A DNA stretch of 64,000 nt, taken from assembly GCF_000721105.1 (NCBI RefSeq), contig NZ_JOEV01000014.1, forward strand, positions 1-64,000, read 5' to 3'. A program made the translations under genes and the position numbers. A model generated the notes under the pieces. That model saw nothing but the letters and a program-made list of their open reading frames with translations. It had not been told where the DNA came from and ran no database searches. Numbering within the stretch: the stretch's first letter is position 1; each line of letters opens with the position of its first letter. This DNA is from Streptomyces cellulosae (GTDB taxonomy: Bacteria; Actinomycetota; Actinomycetes; Streptomycetales; Streptomycetaceae). This document shows, in pieces, positions 1-8,433 of this stretch.

Positions 1-18
1 GCCACCAGACGAGGTCGC

Positions 19-303
19 TCAGCGGGTCGCAGAACTGCTCGGGGAGGGCCCGCCGGCGTGAGGCCGCGACCGGCGCAACCGCCATTCTGAAACGATCACG
101 TAGGCGCCGTCGGTGACCTGCTCGACGTAGCCCTCGCGGCGCAGCATCCTCAGGAGCGTGGTCAGGCGCTCCGGGTCGATGCCGGTCAGGCGGGCGAGCC
201 GGCTGTCGGTGACTCCGGTGGTGTGCCGTGCCACGGTCTCCAGGACGCGCAGGGCGTCCTGGGTCGAGTGGTCCGGCGCGGTCGGCTCGTGCATCAGCGC
301 CAC
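19..303 (-). CDS. small winged-helix (IclR N-terminal-like) protein
   Basis: A 94-residue protein whose residues about 15-75 look like the N-terminal helix-turn-helix of IclR-type regulators: a helix with TQDALRVLETVARH, then SRLARLTGIDPERL, then LRREGYVEQV. No effector-binding domain follows, so it is a stand-alone DNA-binding domain or a small accessory regulator. The GTG at 303-301 is chosen because AGGGGGA lies five bases upstream; a longer frame reaches 462 but has no such site. It lies downstream of the ABC transporter genes on the same strand, about 270 bases away, so it may or may not share their transcript. The C-terminal tail is rich in Ser, Pro and Arg and looks disordered. The DNA-binding role is inferred from fold pattern only. 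Confidence 0.6.
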   Translation of the reverse strand: MALMHEPTAPDHSTQDALRVLETVARHTTGVTDSRLARLTGIDPERLTTLLRMLRREGYVEQVTDGAYVIVSEWRLRRSRPHAGGPSPSSSATR

Positions 304-570
304 GGTGTTCCCCCTGCGCTCGCTCGGTCGCTCAACGACTGGGCCGTAATCCGGACAGCGAATCCCTTCCACGATAACCGGCAAGAGGCTTGCGGCGAGC
401 GGTTGTTGAGGAGATTGCCAGGGGCCCGGGCCGCTCTCAGCAGGGCCGCTGCCCTCTGTCATGTGCCAGGGGCAGGACCCAGCGCCGGGACCTCGGAAGT
501 TGAACCTCGTTCACCCATGGGAGGGCTCGGAGGGCCTGGAGGATCGCGGAAACCGAGGAGCCCTCGGAGA

Positions 571-1368
571 TCAAAGCACCGCCCCGAGGAACTCCCGCGT
601 CCGGTCGTGCTCGGGCTCGCCGAAGATCTTCTCCGGGGGCCCGGACTCGATGACCCGGCCCGAGTCGAACATCAGGACCTGGTCGGAGATGTCCCGGGCG
701 AAGTTCATCTCGTGGGTCACACAGAGCATCGTGATGTCGGTGGAGTGGGCGATGTCCCGCAGGACGTCCAGGACACCGGCGACCAGCTCCGGGTCCAGCG
801 CGGAGGTCACCTCGTCGAGGAGCAGCACCTGCGGCCGCATCGCCAGCGCCCGCGCGATCGCCACCCGCTGCTGCTGCCCGCCGGACAGCTGGCTCGGCCG
901 GGCGTCGGCCTTGTCGGCCAGGCCCACCAGGTCCAGCAGGTCGCGGGCCCGTTCGTCCGCCTCGTCCCGGGACATCCCGAGGACGGTGACGGGTGCCTCG
1001 GTGATGTTCCTGAGGGCCGTCATGTTCGGGAACAGGTTGAACTGCTGGAACACCATCCCGATCTTCTTGCGGACCTCGCGGACCTGCTTCTCCGGCGCCG
1101 GGAACAGCTGCTGGCCGTCGACGGTGATCGTGCCCTCGTCGGGCTTGGTCAGCGTCATCAGCAGCCGCAGGATCGTCGTCTTGCCGGAGCCGGACGGCCC
1201 GATCAGCGTGACGTGCTTGCCGGAGTCCACGGAGAAGTCCAGCCGGTCGAGGACCGTGTTGGACCCGAACCGCTTGGTGACGTGGTCCAGCCGGATCAGC
1301 TCGCTGCCGTCCACCGGCGGGTTGGAGTGGGCGTCGGGCTCTTTCATGAGGGGGGCGTCAGTGGACAA
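571..1368 (-). CDS. polar amino acid/ectoine-type ABC transporter ATP-binding protein (EhuA-like)
   Basis: Cytoplasmic ATPase of an importer of the polar amino acid family. It has Walker A GPSGSGKTT at residues 57-65, the ABC signature LSGGQQQR at 161-168 and Walker B VLLLDE at 181-186, followed by the CVTHE switch histidine region. At 265 residues it is full length for the family. The TTG at 1368 is chosen because GGAG lies seven bases upstream and the start overlaps the end of the preceding permease gene by 11 bases, which suggests translational coupling; an ATG at 1347 is the alternative. It is the last gene of the order binding protein, permease, permease, ATPase. Databases often label such Streptomyces sets EhuABCD for ectoine uptake, but the substrate cannot be read from the sequence. 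Confidence 0.9.
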   Translation of the reverse strand: MSTDAPLMKEPDAHSNPPVDGSELIRLDHVTKRFGSNTVLDRLDFSVDSGKHVTLIGPSGSGKTTILRLLMTLTKPDEGTITVDGQQLFPAPEKQVREVRKKIGMVFQQFNLFPNMTALRNITEAPVTVLGMSRDEADERARDLLDLVGLADKADARPSQLSGGQQQRVAIARALAMRPQVLLLDEVTSALDPELVAGVLDVLRDIAHSTDITMLCVTHEMNFARDISDQVLMFDSGRVIESGPPEKIFGEPEHDRTREFLGAVL

Positions 1369-2008
1369 GACGTCGCTCCAGTGCTCGCAGGAGAAGGGAG
1401 GCCAGATAGGAAATGACGATGAAGGCCACGCCGATCACGGTCAGGGGCTCGGTGAACTGGAAGTGCTCCTGGGAGTACAGCCGCGCCTGCCCGAGCATCT
1501 CCAGCACCGTGATCACCATCAGCATCGGCGTGTCCTTGAGCATCGCGATCACGTAGTTGCCGAGCGCCGGCACCACGCGGCGGATCGCCTGCGGCAGGAT
1601 CACCACCCGCCAGGTCCGGGCCACCGGCAGGTTCAGCGCGGTCGCCGCCTCCCACTGGCCGGCCGGCACCGCCTCGATACCGGCCCGGTAGACCTGCATC
1701 GTGTACGTCGAGTAGTGCAGGCCGATCCCGATGACGCCGGTGGTCAGCGCCGACAGGGTCACGCCCCACTCGGGCAGCACGTAGAAGAGGAAGAACAGCT
1801 GCACCAGCAGCGGGGTGTTGCGCACGAACTCCGTGATCACCCCGACCGGCCAGCGCACCCAGCGGGTCGGCGTGCGCATCAGCAGCGCCCACACCAGGCC
1901 CAGGAGGAAGGAGATGACCGACCCCAGCGCCAGCGCCTGCAGGGTGACCAGCAGACCGTCCCAGAAGTGCGGCATGAAGCCGCTCACCGCGTCCCAGTCC
2001 CACTTCAC
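1358..2008 (-). CDS. amino acid ABC transporter permease (EhuD-like)
   Basis: A 216-residue integral membrane permease of the HisM/GlnP type. Several hydrophobic segments are visible. The cytoplasmic coupling loop is recognisable around residues 118-142, with EAATALNLPV followed by a VILPQAIRR motif, and this loop docks to the ATPase in the family. The GTG start at 2008 has GGAGG six bases upstream and overlaps the stop of the upstream permease gene by four bases. It presumably forms a heterodimeric channel with the neighbouring permease. Length and topology match the family. Confidence 0.9.
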   Translation of the reverse strand: MKWDWDAVSGFMPHFWDGLLVTLQALALGSVISFLLGLVWALLMRTPTRWVRWPVGVITEFVRNTPLLVQLFFLFYVLPEWGVTLSALTTGVIGIGLHYSTYTMQVYRAGIEAVPAGQWEAATALNLPVARTWRVVILPQAIRRVVPALGNYVIAMLKDTPMLMVITVLEMLGQARLYSQEHFQFTEPLTVIGVAFIVISYLASLLLRALERRLVH

Positions 2009-2730
2009 GAGGCACCTCCGGCCGCGCCGACCCCGGTCGTCTCCGCGCGCTTCAGCTCATGCGCGGACACCTCGCGTTGCGGCGCCTTCCCGACGCCCGC
2101 CTTCAGTTTCTTCTCCAGCCCGCGCATCAGCCGGGTGAGCAGGAAGGCGATCACGAAGTAGATCACCAGCAGGTACGAGTAGATCTCCGCGCTCTCCTGC
2201 AGCGCGAGGCGCACCAGGTTGCCGCTGAACGCCAGGTCGCCCATGCCCATCACCGACACCAGCGCGGTGCCCTTGAGCAGTTCGATCAGCAGGTTGGAGA
2301 ACGGCGGGATCATCTCCGGCACCGCCTGCGGCAGCAGGATCAGCCGCATCCGCTGCCAGGGCGTGAAGCTCAGCGCGATCCCGCCCTCCTGCTGAGCCGG
2401 GTCGACGGCCTTGAGCGCACCGCGCACGATCTCCGAGCCGTACGCCCCGTAGGTCAGCCCGAGCGCGAGCGTGCCCGCCCACATCGGCACCAGCTGCCAG
2501 CCGAAGGCGATCGGCAGCACGAAGAACACCCAGAAGATCATCACCAGCGCGGAGGTCCCGCGGAACACCTCGGTGTAGAGGCCCGCGAGGAAGCGCACGA
2601 TCCACAGCCGGTGGGTGCGGGCCACACCCGCGACGAAGGCGACGGCCGCGCCCAGCAGCGCGCTGAACACGAGCAACTGGACCGTGGTCCATATGCCCTT
2701 GAGTACGAGTTCCCACAGTCCGGAGGTCAT
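2005..2730 (-). CDS. amino acid ABC transporter permease (EhuC-like)
   Basis: Second permease of the importer, 241 residues from the ATG at 2730. It has a hydrophobic N-terminal segment (VQLLVFSALLGAAVAFVAGV) and the EAA-like coupling loop GGIALSFTPWQRMRLILLPQ in the second half, typical of the His/Glu/Gln permease family. The ATG overlaps the stop of the binding-protein gene in an ATGA arrangement, the usual sign of coupling; a GTG at 2739 is also possible but its GGAG is only two bases away. The C-terminal tail is charged and extends about 25 residues beyond the last membrane helix. It works with the adjacent permease and ATPase. Confidence 0.9.
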   Translation of the reverse strand: MTSGLWELVLKGIWTTVQLLVFSALLGAAVAFVAGVARTHRLWIVRFLAGLYTEVFRGTSALVMIFWVFFVLPIAFGWQLVPMWAGTLALGLTYGAYGSEIVRGALKAVDPAQQEGGIALSFTPWQRMRLILLPQAVPEMIPPFSNLLIELLKGTALVSVMGMGDLAFSGNLVRLALQESAEIYSYLLVIYFVIAFLLTRLMRGLEKKLKAGVGKAPQREVSAHELKRAETTGVGAAGGAS

Positions 2731-3632
2731 CCGCCGCACAGCTCCTTCGCGGTGAGGTCGGTCATCTCGGCCTCGGTGAACCCGAAGGGCTTGAGGATCC
2801 GGAACAACTCCCCACTCTTCTTCAGCTTCCGCAGCTCCACGTTGAAGGCGTCCCGCAGCCCGGTCTCGGTCGGCCGGAACGCGAAGGCGCCCCCGTCGAC
2901 GTGCGGCTTGCCGTCGACGAGCGGCGTGAAGGCCTTGGTGGCCTCCGCCTTGCTGGACTTCTTCACCACCTCACGGGTGGTCAGCGCGGTCCCGGCGAAG
3001 GCGTCGACACGCCCGGCCTCCACCGCGTTCAGCCCGGCGACCTGGTCCGGCACGATCAGGATGTCGCTCTCCTTGTACCCGGCCTCGACGGCGTACTGGA
3101 TCTCCGCGTATCCCGTACCGGTCGCGAACTTGGCCTTCTTCTCGACGATGTCCTTGTAGTCGTGCAGGCCTTTCGGGTTGCCCCTGCGCACGATGAAGGA
3201 GTCGAGCATCTGGTAGTCGGGGTCGGCGAAGATGACCTGCGCGCAGCGCTCGGGATTGACGTACATCCCGGCGGCGACGACGTCGAACTGCTGCGAGTTC
3301 AGCCCGGGGATCAGCGAGCCGAACTCCGTCGGCACCGGCTGCACCTTGTCGATCCCGAGCCGTTTGAAGATGACCCGCGCGAGTTCGGGTGCCTCGCCGG
3401 TCAGGTCGCCGTTCTTGTCGATGTACCCGAAGGGGATCTCACCGGCGATTCCCAGCCGTACGACACCGGCGGCCTTGAGCCGGCCGAGGAGATCACCGCC
3501 CTCGGTGGTCGAGGCGGTCGCCACGCGCGAGCAGCCCGCCGCACCCAACGCGCCGAGCGCCGCCACCCCCGCGAGCAGCGACCGGCGTGTGGGTCCGGAC
3601 GTGTGTGCGCCATGTTCCGTAGGTGGAGCCAT
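2727..3632 (-). CDS. ABC transporter substrate-binding lipoprotein (EhuB-like)
   Basis: Extracellular solute-binding protein family 3, 301 residues. The N-terminus has twin arginines (TRRSLLAG, residues 15-22), a hydrophobic stretch and a lipobox ending in AAGCS with the acylated Cys at 34. This suggests a Tat-exported lipoprotein. The mature part carries family features such as RLGIAGEIPFGYID near the N-terminus and a GTALTTREVV segment in the ligand cleft. The ATG at 3632 is chosen as the only start that places the signal peptide correctly, although its ribosome site is weak. It is the first gene of the transporter operon and lies back to back with the DUF3830 gene, so the roughly 100 bases between them should hold both promoters. 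Confidence 0.88.
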   Translation of the reverse strand: MAPPTEHGAHTSGPTRRSLLAGVAALGALGAAGCSRVATASTTEGGDLLGRLKAAGVVRLGIAGEIPFGYIDKNGDLTGEAPELARVIFKRLGIDKVQPVPTEFGSLIPGLNSQQFDVVAAGMYVNPERCAQVIFADPDYQMLDSFIVRRGNPKGLHDYKDIVEKKAKFATGTGYAEIQYAVEAGYKESDILIVPDQVAGLNAVEAGRVDAFAGTALTTREVVKKSSKAEATKAFTPLVDGKPHVDGGAFAFRPTETGLRDAFNVELRKLKKSGELFRILKPFGFTEAEMTDLTAKELCGG

Positions 3633-3729
3633 GGCGGCGCAGCTACCCGAGAGCATGCGAGTTATGCAGGCCGATTTCAGCCCCGATCTTCGGCCGGGCC
3701 CTCTTGACTGCCGGGGGACCATGGAACGC

Positions 3730-4224
3730 ATGGCCGACCGATATATCGAAGTCTCGCTGGTCAAGCGCGGAATCACCGCCACGGCAAAGCTGCTCGACGA
3801 TCGCGCGCCGGTCACCTGCGCGGCCGTCTGGGATGCCCTTCCGCTCGCCGGAGACGTCTATCACGCCAAATACGCACGCAACGAGATCTACGCCCTGTTC
3901 CCGCCTTTCGCGACATCAGAGCCACCCCTGGAAAATCCGACAGTCACCCCGATTCCCGGCGATCTCTGCTATTTCTCCTTCGCGGGCGCGGAGTTGGGCA
4001 CCAAGGCCTACGGCTACGACCGAGAGGTCCGGCCCGGCACGACGGTCGTCGACCTGGCCCTGTTCTACGAGCGCAACAACCTGCTCCTCAACGCCGACGT
4101 CGGCTGGGTGCCGGGCATCGTCTGGGGCCAGATCGTCGAGGGCCTGCCGGAGCTCGCGGACGGGTGCAACGACCTGTGGCGGACCGGGGCGGCGGGGGAG
4201 AGCCTCAGCTTCCGCCGGGCGTGA
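3730..4224 (+). CDS. DUF3830 family protein (cyclophilin-like fold)
   Basis: A 164-residue protein of the DUF3830 family. Recognisable parts are the start MADRYIEVSLVKRG, the segment APVTCAAVWDALPL, then DVYHAKYARNEIY and VDLALFYERNNLL. The family is thought to have a cyclophilin-like beta barrel, but no reaction is established. Two ATG codons, 3721 and 3730, are possible; GGGGG lies three bases before the first and 12 before the second, so the start is uncertain by three residues. Its last 20 bases overlap the end of the oppositely oriented amidase gene. Its position inside the transporter/amidase/racemase cluster suggests it acts on the same small molecule; this is inference. Confidence 0.75.
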   Translation: MADRYIEVSLVKRGITATAKLLDDRAPVTCAAVWDALPLAGDVYHAKYARNEIYALFPPFATSEPPLENPTVTPIPGDLCYFSFAGAELGTKAYGYDREVRPGTTVVDLALFYERNNLLLNADVGWVPGIVWGQIVEGLPELADGCNDLWRTGAAGESLSFRRA

Positions 4225-5602
4225 TCCCGGCCCCCGCCTCGTACAGGGCGTGGGCCGCCCGGAGCACCAGGTCGTCGCGGTGCCGGGCGGCCACCAGCTG
4301 GAGCCCCACAGGCAGTCCGTCGCCGTCCGTGCCCACCGGGACGGAGGCGGCCGGCTGCTGGGTCATGTTGAAGGGGTACGTGAATGGCGTCCACCCCGTC
4401 CAGCGTCGGTGGCCGGAACCTTTCGGCACCTCGGCGCCCGCCTCGAACGCGGTGATCGGAAGCGTCGGGGTGACCAGCAGGTCGTAGGAGTCGTGGAAGC
4501 GGCCCATACGGCGGCCGAGCTCCATCCGGACGTCGACCGCGGCCAGATAGTCCAGGGCGCTGTAGCGGGCGCCCCGGTCGCAGATCTCCCGCAGCCCCGG
4601 GTCGAGCAGCTCCCGCTGCCGCGGTCCCAGGGACTGCGTCACCCGGGCCGCGCCGCTGAACCACAGGGTGTGGAAGGCGTCCACCGGGTCCGTGAGATCG
4701 GGGTCGGCCTCCGTGACGTGCGCCCCGAGCTCCACGAGCCGCTCCACGGCCCGCCGCACCGCCGCCTGGACCGCCGGCTGCACCGCCACCTGACCGCCGA
4801 GGGACGGCGAGTAGGCGACCCTGAGCCCGCGCACCCCGCCCGGCAGTCCCGCCGAGAAGGCGCCGGGAGCGGGACTCAGCGCCGACCAGTCCCGGGAGTC
4901 CGGGTTGCCGATGACGTCGAGGAGCAGGGCCGCGTCCGCCGCGTCCCGGGTCATCGGGCCCACATGGGCGAGGGTGCCGAAGGCGCTCGCCGGGTACAGC
5001 GGCACCCGGCCGTACGTCGGCTTCAGGGCGAAGATCCCGCAGAACGCGGCCGGGATGCGGACACTGCCGCCGCCGTCGGTGCCGAGGGCGAGCGGTCCCG
5101 CGCCGAGGGCCACGGCCGCCGCCGCGCCGCCGCTGGAGCCGCCCGCGGTGCGGGTCGGGTCGTGCGGGTTGCGGGTCACCCCGGTCAGCGGGGAGTCGGT
5201 GACGCCCTTCCAGCCGAACTCCGGGGTCGTGGTCTTGCCGATGAAGACGGCACCGTGCTCGCGCAGCCGGGCCACCGACGGAGCGTCCTCGTCCCAACGG
5301 CCCTGTTCGGAGATGGTCCGCGAGCCCTTGAGGGTCGGCGTCCCGCGCTGCAGCAGGATGTCCTTCACCGTCACCGGCACCCCGTCCACCAGCCCCGCCG
5401 GCTCACCCACGCGCCATCGGTCGGCCGACTCCCGGGCCCGCGCGAGGGCGTCGTCCGCGGTGAGCCGTACGAACGCGTTCACCTCCGGCTGGATCTCCGC
5501 CGCCCGGTCGAGGGCCGCACGGGTCGCCTCCACGGGGCTGAAGTCGCCCTTGCGGTAGCCGTCGACGAGTTGTAGTGCGGTCAGTTCGGTGAGCTCCGTC
5601 AT
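4205..5602 (-). CDS. amidase (amidase signature family)
   Basis: Cytoplasmic amide hydrolase of 465 residues. The Ser-cisSer-Lys apparatus is visible: Lys in VDGVPVTVKDILL, the Gly/Ser-rich signature GGSSGGAAAAVALGAGP and the second Ser in GTDGGGSVRIPAA. Length is normal for the family, which includes Glu-tRNA amidotransferase subunit A, indoleacetamide hydrolase and many catabolic amidases. A lone gene with no gatB or gatC nearby argues for a catabolic role. The ATG at 5602 follows GGAGGGG by five bases. It begins 20 bases after the dehydrogenase gene, so both are likely on one transcript. The substrate is unknown; an amide imported by the nearby transporter is the natural guess. Confidence 0.88.
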   Translation of the reverse strand: MTELTELTALQLVDGYRKGDFSPVEATRAALDRAAEIQPEVNAFVRLTADDALARARESADRWRVGEPAGLVDGVPVTVKDILLQRGTPTLKGSRTISEQGRWDEDAPSVARLREHGAVFIGKTTTPEFGWKGVTDSPLTGVTRNPHDPTRTAGGSSGGAAAAVALGAGPLALGTDGGGSVRIPAAFCGIFALKPTYGRVPLYPASAFGTLAHVGPMTRDAADAALLLDVIGNPDSRDWSALSPAPGAFSAGLPGGVRGLRVAYSPSLGGQVAVQPAVQAAVRRAVERLVELGAHVTEADPDLTDPVDAFHTLWFSGAARVTQSLGPRQRELLDPGLREICDRGARYSALDYLAAVDVRMELGRRMGRFHDSYDLLVTPTLPITAFEAGAEVPKGSGHRRWTGWTPFTYPFNMTQQPAASVPVGTDGDGLPVGLQLVAARHRDDLVLRAAHALYEAGAGITPGGS

Positions 5603-5621
5603 CCGGCCCCTCCGTAGGACG

Positions 5622-6599
5622 TCAGTGTCCGGGTACATACCCGCGCTGCTTGTCCACCACGTTCGGCAGCGATCTGCCCGCCTCCCAGCGCTCGTACAAC
5701 TCCACGAACTGTGCGCCCAGTTCGTCCCGCCAGCCGACCGTGTCACCGCTCATGTGCGGGGACACGATCAGGTTCGGGACCTGCCACAGCGGGCTGTCGG
5801 GGGTGAGGGGCTCGTGCTCGAAGACGTCCAGGGCGGCGCCCGCGATCCAGTGCTTGGTCAACGCCTCGACCAGCGCGTCCTCGACGACCAGCTGTCCCCG
5901 GCCGATGTTGATGAAGCGGGCGGACGGCTGCATCATGCCGAAGCGGCGCGCGTCGAACATGCCGTGCGTCTGCTCGGTGAGGGGCGCCGCCGCGATCACC
6001 CAGTCCGCGCGGGCGATCAGCCGGTCCAGGTCGTCCGGGCCGTGGACGCCGGTGCGCGGGGTGCGGCCCACCAGGGCGGCGGTGATGCCGAGCGCCTTCA
6101 GCGTGGAGACGATCGCCCGTCCGATCGGCCCGGCTCCGACCACGCACGCGCGCGTGCCGGCCACCCGCTGCGACTCCCGGTGCCGCCAGGTGCGGTTCCG
6201 TTGCAGCTCCAGGGTCCGCGGCAGGTCCTTGGCCATCGACAGCACCAGCGCGGCGACGTACTCGGCGATCGGCCGGTCGAAGACGCCCCGCGCGTTCGTC
6301 ACCACCGTGTCCGAGGCGGCGAGTTCCGGACACATCAGGTGGTCCACGCCCGCGCTCGCCGTGTGCACCCAGCGCGGCCGCGGCCCCTCGCCGGGCCAGG
6401 CCGCGCGCACCGCGTGCGAGGCGAAGTCCCACACCAGCAGCACATCGGCGGACGGCAGCCGCTCGGCCAGGGTGCGCTCGTCCGCGTGCTCGATCCGGGC
6501 GCGGCCGGTGAGCTTCCCGAGCCGGGGCAGCGGGTCGGTGTCCAGGACGAGCAGGGTGGGCGGCCTGGCGGCGTCGGAAGGGGACGCGGAAGCGGGCAT
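5622..6599 (-). CDS. D-2-hydroxyacid dehydrogenase, NAD-dependent
   Basis: A 325-residue member of the D-isomer-specific 2-hydroxyacid dehydrogenases, which interconvert 2-oxoacids and D-2-hydroxyacids. The nucleotide-binding motif GAGPIG is at residues 155-160. The catalytic trio is present: Arg234 in NIGRG, Glu in FEHEPL near 261-263, and His282 in SPHMSG. The ATG at 6599 is chosen because it begins just before the conserved first strand (LLVLD), although the ribosome site is weak. It is the first gene of a two-gene unit with the amidase and is divergent from the two racemase-family genes. Alternatives within the family, such as glyoxylate/hydroxypyruvate reductase, cannot be excluded. Confidence 0.85.
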   Translation of the reverse strand: MPASASPSDAARPPTLLVLDTDPLPRLGKLTGRARIEHADERTLAERLPSADVLLVWDFASHAVRAAWPGEGPRPRWVHTASAGVDHLMCPELAASDTVVTNARGVFDRPIAEYVAALVLSMAKDLPRTLELQRNRTWRHRESQRVAGTRACVVGAGPIGRAIVSTLKALGITAALVGRTPRTGVHGPDDLDRLIARADWVIAAAPLTEQTHGMFDARRFGMMQPSARFINIGRGQLVVEDALVEALTKHWIAGAALDVFEHEPLTPDSPLWQVPNLIVSPHMSGDTVGWRDELGAQFVELYERWEAGRSLPNVVDKQRGYVPGH

Positions 6600-6786
6600 T
6601 TCTCGAACCGTTTCTCGGGCGCTGACAGCCGTCTGACGTGGGACGGACACGAGCGGGTCACCGATGCGTGACGCGGGCGTGACAAGGGCGGATTGACCAC
6701 GCTCGCACCCGAACCTACCTTCGTCAACACGGGCGTGCGCACGGTCCGTTGTCCCCTGGTCCCTCTGTGTGAGGCCGGTGTCTGTC

Positions 6787-7611
6787 ATGGACGTTTCTTT
6801 TCTGGGGGGCCCACGCCCCCAGCGCGGTGTCGGGGTCGTCGCCCCGTTCGACTTCGCCCTCGACCGCGAGCTGTGGCGCTGGGTGCCCGACGAGGTCTCC
6901 CTCCATCTGACCCGGACGCCGTACGTCCCGGTCGAGGTCAGCCTCGACCTCGCCCGCCTGGTCAGCGAGCACGAGACCCTGCACGACGCGGTGCGCACGC
7001 TCACCGCCGTCGAGCCCGAGGTGGTGGCCTACGCCTGCACGTCCGGCAGTTTCGTCGGCGGGATCGCCGGGGAGCGGGCGATGTGCGCGGCGATGACCCT
7101 GGCCGGTGCCCTGCCGTCGGTGACGACGTCCGGGGCGCTCCTGGAGGCGCTGACGGAGCTCGGCGTACGCCGGGTGGCCCTGGTGACGCCGTACACCGTC
7201 TCCGTGACCCGCGCGCTGGAGGAGTACGTGGCCCAGGCGGGCGTCACCGTCACCGGGTGTGCGTACATGGGGTTGACCAGGCACATCTGGAAGGTCCCCT
7301 ACCGGGACGTGGCGGACATGGCGCGCAAGGCGGTCCGCGGCGGAGCCGAGGCGCTGTTCATCAGCTGCACCAACCTCCCGACGTACGACGTGATCCCGCA
7401 ACTGGAGGCGGAGCTGCGGATCCCGGTGATCTCAGCCAACCAGGCAACGATGTGGGCGGCGCTGCGCCGACTGGGTACCCGAGCGGTGGGACCGTACCAG
7501 GCGCTGATCGATCCGGCCGCCCGGCTCGGTCCCGCACTGCCGGACGTACCGGGCCTCCCGGACGTGCCGCGACTGCCGGACGAAGAACAGCAGCAGGAAG
7601 GCTCGACATGA
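6787..7611 (+). CDS. Asp/Glu racemase superfamily protein (maleate isomerase/EutA-like), two catalytic Cys
   Basis: A 274-residue member of the Asp/Glu/hydantoin racemase superfamily, closest by pattern to maleate cis-trans isomerase and the ectoine-utilisation protein EutA. The paired cysteines of the family are both present: Cys84 in YACTSGSF and Cys194 in FISCTNLP. These normally act from opposite faces of the substrate. The C-terminal 30 residues are a Pro/Leu/Asp-rich tail with LPDVPGLPDVPRLPDE repeats, absent from typical members and probably disordered. The start is uncertain between ATG 6787 and GTG 6778, because GAGG at 6771 fits neither ideally. The stop overlaps the next gene's start, so the two are coupled. 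Confidence 0.82.
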   Translation: MDVSFLGGPRPQRGVGVVAPFDFALDRELWRWVPDEVSLHLTRTPYVPVEVSLDLARLVSEHETLHDAVRTLTAVEPEVVAYACTSGSFVGGIAGERAMCAAMTLAGALPSVTTSGALLEALTELGVRRVALVTPYTVSVTRALEEYVAQAGVTVTGCAYMGLTRHIWKVPYRDVADMARKAVRGGAEALFISCTNLPTYDVIPQLEAELRIPVISANQATMWAALRRLGTRAVGPYQALIDPAARLGPALPDVPGLPDVPRLPDEEQQQEGST

Positions 7612-8339
7612 CAGCACTGGGATTCCTCTACCCGGGACACTCCGCCGAGGACGACTATCCACGCATCGAGCAGCTGCTCGGGAGCGACATCCGGTTGGAC
7701 CTGGTGCACACCGACATCGGCGAGGACGCCCACCGCGTCGACGCCCTCCTCGAAATGGGCTCGGCGCCCCGGCTCGCGGCAGGCGTCGAGGAACTGCGCA
7801 TGTCGGGCGCCGAGTCGGTGGTGTGGGCCTGCACCAGCGGCAGTTTCGTGCACGGCTGGGAGGGCGCCCACGAACAGGTACGCACCCTCGCCCGCGCCGC
7901 CGGCCTGCCGGCCTCCTCCACCTCCTTCGCCTTCGTGTACGCGGCTCGGGAACTCGGCGTGAGCCGGGTCGCGGTCGGCGCGACCTACCCGGACGACGTG
8001 GCCGATCTCTTCGCCGACTTCCTCCGCGCGGCCGGCATCGAGGTCACCGGCGTCCGCGGCTCCGGCATCATCACGGCGGCGGAGGTCGGCACGTGGGGCG
8101 AGGCGGAGGTCATCGCCCTGGCCCAGGCGGCGGACACCCCCGACGCGGAGGCGTTGCTCCTGCCCGACACGGCCCTGCACACGGCCGCCCACATCCCGAC
8201 CCTGGAGAAGGACCTGGGCAAGCCGGTCCTCACCGCGAACCAGGTCACGGTCTGGGAGGCCCTGAGGCTGGCGGACCGCCGGGTGAACGCACCGGCGCTG
8301 GGCGCACTGTTCACACGGGAGCCCCTCGTCCAGGCGTGA
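7608..8339 (+). CDS. Asp/Glu racemase superfamily paralogue lacking the second catalytic Cys
   Basis: A 243-residue paralogue of the preceding gene, begun by an ATG that overlaps its stop (ATGA). The first cysteine is kept (Cys75 in WACTSGSF). The second catalytic position is changed: FISCTNLP of the neighbour aligns with LLPDTALH here, so Cys is replaced by Asp187, while the following segment VLTANQVTVWEALR is still conserved. In this superfamily such a change usually means a one-base or altered chemistry, as in arylmalonate decarboxylase, or loss of racemase activity. A heteromeric partnership with the neighbour is possible. No membrane segment or signal is seen. Confidence 0.8.
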   Translation: MTALGFLYPGHSAEDDYPRIEQLLGSDIRLDLVHTDIGEDAHRVDALLEMGSAPRLAAGVEELRMSGAESVVWACTSGSFVHGWEGAHEQVRTLARAAGLPASSTSFAFVYAARELGVSRVAVGATYPDDVADLFADFLRAAGIEVTGVRGSGIITAAEVGTWGEAEVIALAQAADTPDAEALLLPDTALHTAAHIPTLEKDLGKPVLTANQVTVWEALRLADRRVNAPALGALFTREPLVQA

Positions 8340-8433
8340 GAGACAGGTTTATGAATTCGGCCACACGGAGGGCCGAGGGGTCGCCATACTTGCGGCCTGC
8401 GCCATCGTCGGTGGATGCGATCGGGGGACGTCC

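Noticed and set aside
223..1416. Long open frames on the opposite strand of transporter genes
   Set aside because: They are antisense shadows, Arg/Gly/Pro-rich, without ribosome sites or recognisable domains; the same holds for similar frames throughout.
571..3632. Confident assignment of the transporter to ectoine uptake
   Set aside because: The family label is common, but eutB, eutC, eutD and eutE are absent and the binding pocket cannot be read from sequence alone.
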